Origin: Sphagnum compactum
Lineage: Eukaryota > Bryophyta > Sphagnopsida > Sphagnales
Direction of reading: 5' to 3'
NCBI GenBank assembly: GCA_965153455.1
Contig: OZ234500.1
Coordinates: 9,858,001 to 9,922,000, forward strand
Length of the DNA: 64,000 nt
The notes below the pieces were generated by a model. That model saw only the letters and a program-made list of their open reading frames with translations, made no database searches and was not told the origin of the DNA. Below are positions 33,540 to 43,740 of the stretch, piece after piece (the stretch's first letter is position 1; each line of letters opens with the position of its first letter). Made by a program: the position numbers and the translations under genes.

Positions 33540-35850
33540 TGTTGGCATTTTCTACCCTCTTCTCATAGTGCAATGCCATAGGTTTATGTTTCTGCTTGTT
33601 GTAATTAGGTACTAACTTGTGACCTTGTAAGTCACTTGTGTTGGAATGGCTAGTTCTATGGGTTCAATTCTCCCACAAGTGCTTGTGTTTGCTAGAACTT
33701 AATATGATGTGCTATAAGAAAAAGGTGTTTGTACTTTGCAATGTGTGTGCAGCATGCACTTCCCAATATTTACTAACATGCCCTACATTCTGTTATTTAG
33801 GAGAAGTAGTTGCTAGATTTAGACAAAAACGTTTCCTCATCACCCAAAACACTCCAAATACAACAACAATATAGCCAAAAAAAACTCTAATTTAATTTGA
33901 AGCATAGCCAGATTTTTTCTTCTTCAAATGTGAAAGACGGGCCAGAAATTTCACCTTCACAACAAAGTGGCAGCCACTTTGAGATAAATATTTGAGAGTG
34001 GGGCCAAAAAAACTTCCAACAAATCTAAATGTTCACCAGTTGAGCACCATGCTGTGCAGATGTGGCCCCACAGGCTACTTTGCAAAAATGGAAAAAAAAA
34101 ACACTGATGGCAGGTATATTTTAACTGCCATGATATTGAGACTGGCAAAGACTAGTAGAAGGCTGGTTATACCTCAAGTACACTGGTACTCCCTCATTGG
34201 GGAGCCTTACCCGCCATTGGTAACTCTATTTGGCTAAAAGTATTGCTGGAAGAAAAGATTCCTCAAATACTTTGGTTTGGTTTCTTGTTTCTTTTTGTAA
34301 ACCTGCCCAACTTTATGGCAAGAAAAGAAAGAGGACGAGAAACAGAATGGACAAAATGAAAAGGTGAGATCCATGGTCAAAGCATAATATAAACTATTCT
34401 AGCTAGGTAGAGCACACATTGAGATCATTATTACTCATATAACTAGGGCTACTGTTATATTATTAAGTTTAGATGTGGGAATGCACATGGTTCATGTGGG
34501 ACGTTAAATACCCCCCGCCCCCAAGACCATCCCCCTGCAACTGGGGGGACCAAGTTATTTTTGTTGTCCGGGAGGGTGAGGGTGTTGAATTTTTTTGGAT
34601 TCCCATCAAGTTCCCAATGAGTTCCCTGACATGTTCTCAATAGCTCTTCCCTTTATCCTATATCCTTTGCCCTAAGTTCTATTCTTGTAACCTTTGTAGC
34701 CCAAAGAAGGAGATTACAACATTTCTATTTTGGGACTGTCCAAAGCTTGGTTTTTTCTGTTTTTTTTTAGGGGGCCAATGAGATGCCCATCACAAAAGAA
34801 AAAATTAAACTTTGGGTAGGTTCTAGCATACAATTTTCCCCCTTGTTTTTCTTTGCATTGGTGGAAACTGGAAAGGACATTTTTGAAAATATGATTTAGT
34901 TATTTCCCAAAAAACCACATTATTCGTGAGTCGCCCTGCCACCTGCTGCCTTGAAAAAAAACAGATCTTAAACAATCATTGGCCATCTCCTGAATGCTTC
35001 CCTGCGGAGGGAACAGCGGACGTGTCCGCAGTGAATACGAACTACTTACACAGTTACGGGAGCCTGATCATCGCCTTGTCGGCCACTACCATCCGAGGTG
35101 GCTCCTACACCACTGGCTGTCAATGGCCGTGTGGCCAATCGGGTGAATGGGAGCTTTGTTAGGCCCACCCGGCCCCTATAGGGGACAGGGACTCTCTCGC
35201 ATCAGTTTTGTTACTGTCCCCTCGCGTGTGACTTTCAATAATTCCATGCCACGCGGCTGGAGTTGAATTGTCAGCGACGGATACCATCATTGCTTCTACG
35301 GCGCTGCATGCTCCCTTGTCGGCCATGCTGCCCACGAAGGATTCATGGAGCGGGACCACAAAGGGAGTAAATGTTTTACAGGGCGAGTAAAAGCTCTAAA
35401 TAGGTAGTGAACATTGAATCCTAGGTCGATAGTGGTCTATTGCCTACTGTAGGCATGTCGCCCCGCCTTCTCTGGGTTTTTTTGGGAAACAAATGGAGAA
35501 CTCCACTGCAAAGAGAAAACCAGTCACAGTTCTTCATCTCTTTCACACATACTAGCTAGTGCATCTCCATTCTATTGCTGATATGTGGCAGAGGATGGCC
35601 TTTTAGCATTAGGTTTTGTACTTCATTACTACTGTTTTGATTGTTTTGGTTTTCTTCTTGTGATTTTACATTTGTTTTCACATGCCTTGTACTTTTTGTG
35701 GATGGAATTCCATCCTTGTTTATATATATATATATATACAGGGCTTTTCTTCTAGGACACCAGGAAAGATAGGGGAAACTCAACCCCAGTCCCAGGAATT
35801 ATCACGTCAAACTAAGGTTGTGAGGAATCTACCACCACTTAATTTTCATG
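33540..35850. other. Spacer with an unassigned GC-rich island
   Basis: No recognisable gene. Between about 34930 and 35480 the composition rises in GC and complexity, as in a promoter or first exon of a host gene, but neither strand gives a recognisable protein. A (TA)n tract lies at about 35721-35739. Confidence 0.4.
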
Positions 35851-36420
35851 TCATCTCGCACATACAAGGAGTCATGTAAGCACCATACCTTATCAAAATT
35901 CTCGAGAATGGCCTCCTAACAATCTCAGCAAGAACTTTGAACCATTTCGTTCTAACAAAGTCAATCAATCCTTCCCACATACATTTCCTAAGTTCCACAT
36001 GAAACCACTTGTTATTGTTAAAGATCAAAGCGCTCCTTTTTAGCCAAATAAATCACATTGTGACTTCTCTAAGTAGATTCTAGATTAGTTTGAATCTCTG
36101 AGGTACTTAAGTAGTTTAGTGTTGAAAAGGCGTTGGTTTACATTGAATCTCATGAAATACTTAGGTAGTCTAGTATGAAAAGGCATTGGTTTACGTTGAG
36201 AGCCTTCCAGTTCTTGCTAACATGAGGGAATTTCAATCTATCCATGAAGGTGAATGCCCATGTCCATGTAGCTTTCCTTCTTGCGCACTTTTTAAATGGG
36301 TGTAATACATTCTCTTGCACTTTTAAATCACACACATGACAATTTGGGTCAATATCTTTGTGAGCTTTAACCCTTCAAGAATTCATCATTATAACTTGGT
36401 GCCAAACTGCCCAAAGAAAC
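35850..36420 (-). pseudogene. LINE relic (RVT zinc-binding region)
   Basis: On the minus strand, from about 36415 downward, the sense reads FLWAVWHQVIMMN, then VKAHKDIDPNCHVCDLKVQE, NVLHPFKKCARRKATWTWAF and, nearer 36000, FNNNKWFHVELRKCMWEGLI with DFVRTKWFKVLAEI. C..C followed by H....C fits the zinc-binding domain downstream of plant LINE reverse transcriptases. Stops and frame changes interrupt it. A related piece on the plus strand lies at 42985-43740. Confidence 0.6.
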
Positions 36421-37696
36421 CCTTAGTCTCTTTCTGCCCTAGCCTTGAACCATACACCATTCCAATTGAATTTGAAAAAGATTGGGAGGGTCCTTGATCA
36501 TTGGGCATGTATGCTTTACTGTAGCATTGTTCTCTTGTTAATCAAAAGCCTTTATTTATTTATTATGTACTCCAACATATTGTCCCCGCTCTCCCATCGC
36601 CACATGTAGGGGCCAAATTCTAGATATTCTCGCACACCAAAAAATTAAAAGTCGATTCATTCAGACCTTTTTTTTTCAATCTGACTTTTTTCCCTATCTC
36701 GTGAACCTCCATTCTTTCTTCAAGTGGTTGAAACACCCTTGATTGTGCTCCAACTATAAACAATGGAATATCATCTTGCATAAAAATGAAACTATGTATG
36801 TAACTATCCATAATTGGTTTAAAATTCTTGCTAATGCATAGTATGGCGACTAGTTTTTGTGTTACACCAAAAGGTGACAGCCATGATTTGGACATTTTTG
36901 TAATTATGATTAATTGTATAGTCACATCCTTAATCTTGTAAAACATGTTAATGATTTTTATGATCACATGATTAAGGCATGTGGTTTGATTTCAAACCAT
37001 GTTTGATCAAATAATAAAACATATTGGACACATTCAAAAGTTTTTGTTTAAGATTATGAAAAAAAATTGTCAATTAAATGTATGCATTTAGGAAACATAT
37101 GTTCATAATTATCATTAGGGGAAAAATAATTTAATTTAAAATATATATAATTTAAAGATTTTCAAAGGTAGTTCTATAAAAAAATTTAATTATTTGAACT
37201 AATTTATGATCATTAACTAGTTGTGAATGATTTTAAATATTATGATTTTACACATGATGAATCACAAAAATAACTTTAATCCAACTTGACACCATTGACA
37301 CCTTTTACTTCTTGGAACCAATATTAAAATACATTAACATTAGGTTTTGTTTAAATATAATTGGTTAAGGTTTAACTTTTAGGTTTAGTTTAAATTTAAC
37401 TTGTAAGTTTAGCCTAAGTTTAGTCATTAGGTTTAGCTTAAGTTTAGTCTTTAAATTTAACCTTTCAATTTAGCCTATGTTTGATCATGTTTAACTAGGT
37501 TCAACCTAGGTAAGTTAAGTTTAGTCCTATTTAATTTTGTTTAACATATAGATTTAACTTCTATGTTTTGCCTTTAAATTTAATTTAGGTTTAACATAAG
37601 TTAATTTACAATAAGTTAATAACACTTAAAGTTAACCTAACTAAAATATGTTGGTGTTTATAACTTTATGATGAGTAATTATTTTATAAATAAAAA
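36421..37696. other. AT-rich spacer with degenerate TTAGGTTTAG repeats
   Basis: No recognisable gene. From about 37330 to 37625 short phrases such as taggtttagcttaagtttag recur in diverged form about every 25-35 bp. Otherwise only AT-rich sequence. Confidence 0.5.
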
Positions 37697-37768
37697 GTTG
37701 TGGTGCAACAGTTCAATATTTGAACTCTCAAAATGAAAGTGAGGGGTTCAAGTCCTCTCATCTACAAC
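37697..37768 (+). other. tRNA-like head of a possible SINE
   Basis: A 72-nt segment starts GTTGTGG and ends CTACAAC, which pair as a 7-bp acceptor-like stem with one G-U. It holds an A-box-like TGGTGCAACAGTT (37701-37713) and a B-box-like GGTTCAAGTCC (37745-37755) at pol III spacing. The anticodon arm is degenerate (a 5-bp stem closing a 4-nt loop), so it is not a working tRNA. It may be the head of a tRNA-derived SINE or a decayed tRNA copy. Confidence 0.4.
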
Positions 37769-38001
37769 CTAGGATTACCTAAACTCTTTGACAAACTAAT
37801 TTACATAATTTACTCTAGGTTTGTTTTTAATCTAGGAAACCTAGGTTAAGCTTCATAAGTCTTGGTTACCATGTAACATCATGTGATTGGGCTTAAAATG
37901 TTAATTTCCTAGCTCTAGGTGATGGCAACTCACAAATGAACAATAAATTTTGAACCATCTATGTGGTTGAGAGCCTTCACAGCCCTAGCACAATGACGCA
38001 A

Positions 38002-38037
38002 TTATCAGGGTGCGTTCTACCACTGAGCTAATATCCC
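38002..38037 (-). pseudogene. Plastid trnI-GAU 5' exon, decayed
   Basis: On the minus strand the segment reads GGGATATTAGCTCAGTGG then TAGAACGCACCCTGATAA, which is the 5' exon of plastid trnI-GAU with several substitutions, ending at the intron start with the GAT anticodon. Intron sequence follows toward 37948, where similarity stops. The 3' exon is absent. Confidence 0.8.
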
Positions 38038-38340
38038 ATCGTGCAGGCCTCCTTGGTTGTGAGACTTGCAACAATACTAAGGGCGAAGGAACACATGTCC
38101 TTAACTTTTTTTGTTCAGGAAGAACAATGAGATAAATGGGCTCCTATTGGCTTGTTTTGACTTGGGGTGATAAGCTCACAGATTTAGTTTTACTCCACTC
38201 TTCATTGTCAAGAAAAAAAAAAGGAGAACTTCCATCTCTGAGCTTTGCTCAAATGATGTGGCTCACTTCTTTTCAGGTGTCAAGTTAGGTGTCAAGTAGT
38301 GTAAAACCAAAAGGCCCAACAAGCATTAGCTCTCCCTATA

Positions 38341-38770
38341 AAGGAGGTGATCTAGTTGCACCTGCTAGTACGGCTACCTTGTTACAACTTCATTCCAATC
38401 ACTAGCCCTGCCTTTGGCATCCCCCTCCTTACGATTAGGGTAATGACTTCGGGCATGGCCGGCTCCCATAGTGTGATGGGCGTTGTGTACAAGGTCCAGG
38501 AATGGATTCACCGCCATATGGTTGATCGATGATTACTAACAATTCTGGCTTCATGCAGGCGAGTTGCAGCTTGTAATCTGAACTGAGGCCGAATTTTTGA
38601 GGTTAGCTTGCCCTCGCGGGGTCATGACCCTTTGTCCAAGCCATTGTAACACGTGTGTCACCCAAGGTGTAAGGGGCATGCTAACTTGACATCATCCTCA
38701 CTTTCCTCTGGCTTATCACCAGTAGTCTGTTTAGGGTTCCAAACTAAATGATGGCAACCCAGAGAGGAAT
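38341..38770 (-). pseudogene. Plastid 16S rRNA 3' fragment, decayed
   Basis: The plus strand starts aaggaggtgatctagttgca, the reverse complement of the 16S 3' end including the anti-Shine-Dalgarno CCTCC. It continues through known landmarks: tacggctaccttgttacaac, gacttcgggcatggcc, gatgggcgttgtgtacaagg, gcttcatgcaggcgagttgc and ctcgcggggtcatgaccctt. Substitutions at normally invariant sites show it is not functional. It stops near 38770, well inside the gene. Confidence 0.92.
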
Positions 38771-40263
38771 AGATATAGCTTTGCTATTGAGATGATTTAT
38801 GATGTTTTCTATGTTTTTGTTGACATCTATATATATATATATGCATGAATATTTCTGTCCATTATTTCCCATGTGTGTCAACCTTTGAGGCTTGTCATAA
38901 TGTTATTTCTTCTCAATTCTCTTAGCATTTGGGTTTAGGGTTATTTTGGGGTATTTGTGAACTCTATCCTCTTTGTAAAAGTATGGGAGGCTCTCGGTAT
39001 GCCATTCGAGAGCCCATTCGAGAACTTGTCACTATAATTGGAACTCATATACATTACAGCATGAAGAAATGGAAATTTTGCTATGCTGACTTGTTACTAG
39101 TTACACATGGTTGAAGCCACCATGGTTGGGCCTCACATTACAAAGATGAAACCTTGGACATTGTTTGATGATCCAAATATTTGAAGAAATGTTTTGTTTT
39201 ACTTCAACAGAATACAAGCATTTCAGGTTGCAATAGGAGAAGCCCACCAGCAGGGCAACCCTGCAATCCTTTATGAATTTTGTGATGTGACTGTGGCAAG
39301 CATTCCAAAACAGATTTCACATTAATTGGCACCATGTTCACAGAGAATTGTCAAAACATTAGTCAACACACATAAATGTGGCAACATTCTTCCCAAAAAC
39401 ATTTCCCCAAAATTTGATGTTAAAAAGAAAGGAATTTATGACATCAGATTTCTGCTTTATTTATTATTTATTACACCACAATGTGAAATTTGCTAGTAAA
39501 AGAACACTAGTGATGATCATCCATAAAAAGGTTTAGCCAAACTTTAGTGGTGTGGGAAAAGGATTTAGGGTTTAACCCCTGAACGTTAGGGCGGACCAAA
39601 TTTTCCAGAATATTTTGTCATTATCTGCCGTTGAAACTGGTAGCAATTCAAAGTCTGAGAACAAGGAGTTAGTTAGGTAGAGTGGCAGAGCTGCTCCTTA
39701 TAGCCTCCCCCAATGTCAGGGTTGTACCACACTTGAGGACACAACACTCAAATTAAGGTAGGCCCTTGGGAGAACACCTTCCCTTAGCATAAAGTACCAA
39801 AGTTTTTTTAATTTGAACACCAGAAGGTTTGCATTCAAATGGTTTGAATGCCCCCCAATTGATGAAGACATCTTCTCTGCAGGGGTTCCATTTTTTTTTT
39901 AAAAAGAAGCCTTGGAGTGCTTTATGTTTAAGGTAAAACCCGGAAGGTGGGGGGGGGGGATTCCCAAAATAAGGGTCCTAATGTAAAGTGTTATCTAAGT
40001 CATGCCTTGCATTTTGGGAATGTTCATTACTTACTGGCTTTAGCCATCTTAAAGCATCAAGAGGGTGTTATCATGAGTCTAAAAACTTAGAGATTACTAG
40101 GTGTACAAAGGGCAGGGTTATTAAATGGACTTCTTAAGCCTGGAGATGTTCATACAACTGTAAGTAGGTATAATACTCCTCCTCTTTTGCCGAGGGATGT
40201 TCAGATATATAAGTTGCCCTCCAAACAAACTGAAAATTTCTCCATACTCTTTATGATTTTATT
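38771..40263. other. Spacer, no gene recognised
   Basis: No recognisable gene or transposon end. A (TA)n tract is at 38829-38840, and a G tract lies at about 39948-39959. Confidence 0.45.
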
Positions 40264-40544
40264 GGCTTTGCCTACCAAGGCAAGGATATTGTGTTTAGAT
40301 TCATATAGTAGCTTAAGGGATTTTGGCCCCTAGGTAATAGGTCTATTTTTATATGAGGATTTTTGAAAGACTATATTTTGGCTTGTGTTGAAACTTAGAT
40401 TAGTTACAGAGTTATAATATCTTGAAGGATTTTGGCTTCTTTTAGAGGTTTTTTTGAAGATTATGTTTTTGCATGGTGAGATATTTTAGTTTTGATAATT
40501 CTTCTTTTGCCTTAAAGATACCTTTTAATGTAAATGGCAAGGCC
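40264..40544. mobile_element. Short TIR element (MITE), copy 2
   Basis: Same family and orientation as 8831-9042. It begins GGCTTTGCCTACCAAGGCAA and ends GGCAAGGCC. It is longer because a middle segment with ggattttggcttctt is partly duplicated. The ATT flank seen at copy 1 is present on the left only. Confidence 0.6.
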
Positions 40545-40964
40545 ACAGTGGGACTCACCCCGTGTTTTACTTTCTCAAAACGTGACAACAGTCATAGTTG
40601 TGAGTTTTGTGCTTTCTCCATTTGGATGGCCGATTGATTGACTCTTGAAATGAACTTGACACTTACACGTTTGGAATTCATTTTCTTTGTTGCCTTTCTT
40701 GCTAAAGTCAATGGTGTGGACTTTGGAGAACATGCAGGCAACGGTGGAGAAGTCAATCAAGTTGAAAAAGGTTACAGCTGATATGGAGGCAAAAGTTGTG
40801 TGGGTGCTAGTAAGCAGAAAGACATTGAGTATCAATTCAAAGGTCTTATCCATATCTATCTATATTAAGATATTTTTCATTTTGAGCACCATATATATTT
40901 TTCGATTGGCTATGTAAAGCTTCCACTATGCATCGTGTGTTTATCTACATATTAAGGAAGGTAG

Positions 40965-41265
40965 TTTGTTTGTTTTGTTTGTCACTTTGAGATCTCAAAC
41001 TATGGTGCCCCCCCCACACCCCCCCCCCCAATACCATTGGAAAGCCCTCAGTGAGTAAGGGTGCCATTTGGTGGTTTGGCAATATTTAGATTTATGATGC
41101 ATGTGTTATTAAATATTGAATAATTTTTTCCGTTGAGAATTCAATAAAAAATAAAGATTTTTAGGGAAATTGGGGCAAGCTCTTGGTGTTGCTAGAAAGC
41201 CTTGAAGGTGATTTTGTAATTTTTAGATGTAAGATGGGTGAGATATTGAATTTTGAGTATTTTTT
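40965..41265 (+). repeat. Dispersed repeat family R3, copy 1
   Basis: The sequence runs gtttgtttgttttgtttgtc, a C-rich tract (41011-41030), then attggaaagccctcagtgag and tattaaatattgaataattt. The same order of blocks is at 56345-56690, and the first part alone is at 58672-58800. No coding frame. Class unknown. Confidence 0.6.
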
Positions 41266-42984
41266 TCATAAAAAATATATTTTTTCATCATTTTATTATT
41301 ATTATTATTTTAATTTTTTCATAATTTGGCTCTATCATTAGGGCCTTGTTCACACTTGGAACAATTGAGTTCACACTTGAGCCAATGACACAATGGCCTT
41401 ACTTGTGGAAGGTTTTTGAAAGTTATAATTCTACTATTGTATAACATGGAGCATTTAAAGTCAAATAATGGTGTTAGGTATTTATTGCAGAATAATTTTT
41501 TTTATAGAACTTATTTTAGTTGGGACACAATGAAGTGTGAGCAAGGTTTTAATTTCTTTGCAGAGTGAGGGGTTATCTTGGGGGATTGGCTCCAGAGTTT
41601 CACTTTTTGTGTCATGAAATCCTAAAACATGATACCGATTAGAAGGCACAATTAATTATATATTTTTCTTGTTTATGTGTGTCATTTTGGGCTTGTAGTA
41701 TTCTGTTTCAATGTTGCTGGTGGGATTTATTTGGTAATCAATCTAGTTTACTGTGCTACTCCAATGGTTGTTTGTTTTTGCATTGGAGTTGAAGTATGGG
41801 GTGAGAGTTGTAACTTAATAAATAGCTTGGTTTGCTCAGATAGATTTGGAGACAATTTTGATGATTTTTGTGGTGATCATCCCTTAGAAAATTGAATCCT
41901 AGTTGGGGCCTGAACCCAGGGGTGTTGAAAATCTTTTGTAATTGTTGAATTTGTGGATTTGAATATGATGAGTGCTGATTTATTAACACATAACACTAGG
42001 TCTATGAGATATGGTAGGGACATGGCATGCTGAATTGATGAGTGGTGTGTTTGATCATTCAATATACGAAAATTTTAGTTTGTTTGATGTTCTTGAATGT
42101 GAAAGGTCTATATTACCAAAATATCAGTGTTTTTCAATTCTTGATTTCAAATGGAACCTTCAGTTGAGGTTCTAACTTTAGTTGTTTTTTATGGAAGCCT
42201 CCGGCTTGGTCATGAGACTGATTCTTTGGGTTTCTAAAACTTTTGGTTTTGATCATTTTCACAAAGATTTTAAAGTTGGTTCAATTTAGGACAAGGTTTG
42301 ATTTCATCTCCATTACCTGTGACTAAACCAAATTTTTTAAAAATATTAATTATGCACAATTAATCAAAGGCAACTTGTCTAAAAGGTAGGGTTAACTTTT
42401 TATACGTTTAATAATATTGTACTTATGTATCTAAAGAACTTTGAACTTTTAAAAATGAGGCAACACCCTAATTCAAGTTGTAATTTAATTTTGAAAATAG
42501 GTTGGATTCCTTGATTAAATTTCAATGTCAAATATTTTTACATGCAAAAATGCTTATTATAATTTGTGGTGGAGCCTATGTGAAGCGAGGAAAATGTAAA
42601 CTCAAGATGGATGCACCCGAAAAAAAAAAAGTTTCTTAAATGAGGAATGGGAACTTAAAGGACTAAGCGATACTAAGGATTGTGTTAAAAACTTTTCAAT
42701 GATTGTTAAGTTCAGATCTAGGACATTGACCCCATAGAAATAGAAGGGGACAAAAATGAGTGAGGATCATAGCAGGGAGGGCAAGGTGGCACTTATTAGA
42801 ATTGCTGAAGTGGTGAGAGGCCCAAAAAAGTACGCTACCTAGTGTTCTTGGGCAAAGTAGGCTCCTTAAAACCTGACTCGAATACATACATGGGACTCCT
42901 CCTTTCCAACTACACCAGGTAGAAAGATGTTGAGAGTTGCTAAACCAAGGGTGAACATTGTGAAAAAAAATGGTCCGAATTGTT
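41266..42984. other. AT-rich spacer, no gene recognised
   Basis: T-rich and ATT-repeat sequence (about 41294-41312) without recognisable exons or element ends. Confidence 0.45.
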
Positions 42985-43740
42985 GTTGTTGTCCTCCTTC
43001 AAGCTTAGGTGGGCTAACACAAGGAGCAAAATGTCTAGCAAGAAAGACGTTGGCTTCATTTGGGCTATTTAAAACAAGGCTGTGGTGGTGAATTTGTGGA
43101 GAGCTAAAGCAGATGGTTTGATCAACCAAGGCTGCCTATTATGCAAAAATGGAGAAGAATCCATCATGAACTGGTTTTGGGAGTGTAGATACGCACAACG
43201 CACCAACAAGCCTTGGATTAAACAAAGACTACTGTGGGTGAGTTGGTCAATAGGGCTAAACCATTTTAGCTTGCTTCTCCAATGTAATGGAAACATGTTA
43301 TTTTTGTTGCTAGAGTTCCAAGGCGCCTTCATCATGTGGAAAATATTTGGTCCTTCTTTAGAGGCATCACTTTTGGTCTATTTGGATTGAATGTAATGAT
43401 TTGATTTTTAACAATGTGAGATGGGATGGTTGTAAGATCCAGAAAGCCATTTGGGATGCTGGGCTTGATTATGGTAGGTTGCTTGGAGATGGTGTGTCAA
43501 AAAGATAAGCCAATCCTCAACTTTTGAGCATAAAATCAAGGAAAACTTTGATAAGGGTTGGGGAAGAAATCATGTCATTTGTGTGAGGGAAGGCAGGTTC
43601 ATTAATGGTGCTATGACGGCCTCATAGAAGCTTCATTAGTTAGGTTTCTTTGAGCACTGGTTGGTGCTCCCCTATGGTGGGGTCCTTTGTGGGTCTTTGT
43701 TTTTCGCAATGAAATTTTTCATTTGTGCCCAAAAATAAAA
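42985..43740 (+). pseudogene. LINE relic (zinc-binding region and 3' end)
   Basis: On the plus strand I see FIWAI, NKAVVVNLWRAKADGLINQG, CLLCKNGEESIMNWFWECRY and, after frame changes, FNNVRWDGCKIQKAIWDAGL with DYGRLLG. The C..C followed by W.WEC matches the zinc-binding domain after LINE reverse transcriptase. Downstream, 43620-43740 looks like a LINE 3' end: ctcccctatggtggggtcct, a T-rich stretch and a short A-rich tail (aaaaataaaaaaac). Only the 3' part of the element is present, as usual for 5'-truncated LINE copies. Confidence 0.6.

Larger units (their letters stand above)
37948..38770 (-). other. Plastid DNA insert (NUPT): trnI to 16S rRNA
   Basis: The plus strand reads, in order, the reverse complement of the start of the plastid trnI-GAU intron, the trnI 5' exon, the trnI-16S spacer, and the last 430 or so bases of plastid 16S rRNA. 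That is the exact order of the plastid rRNA operon. The copy is diverged by many substitutions, often C-to-T or G-to-A, and has an A-rich run in the spacer (38211-38222), so it is an old nuclear insertion, not organelle DNA. Confidence 0.9.

Noticed and set aside
37697-37768. Functional tRNA gene
   Set aside because: The anticodon loop has four bases and the T arm is not properly placed relative to the acceptor stem.
38341-38770. Functional rRNA gene or bacterial contamination
   Set aside because: Operon neighbour trnI with its plastid intron, many substitutions at invariant 16S sites, and truncation show a decayed plastid insert.
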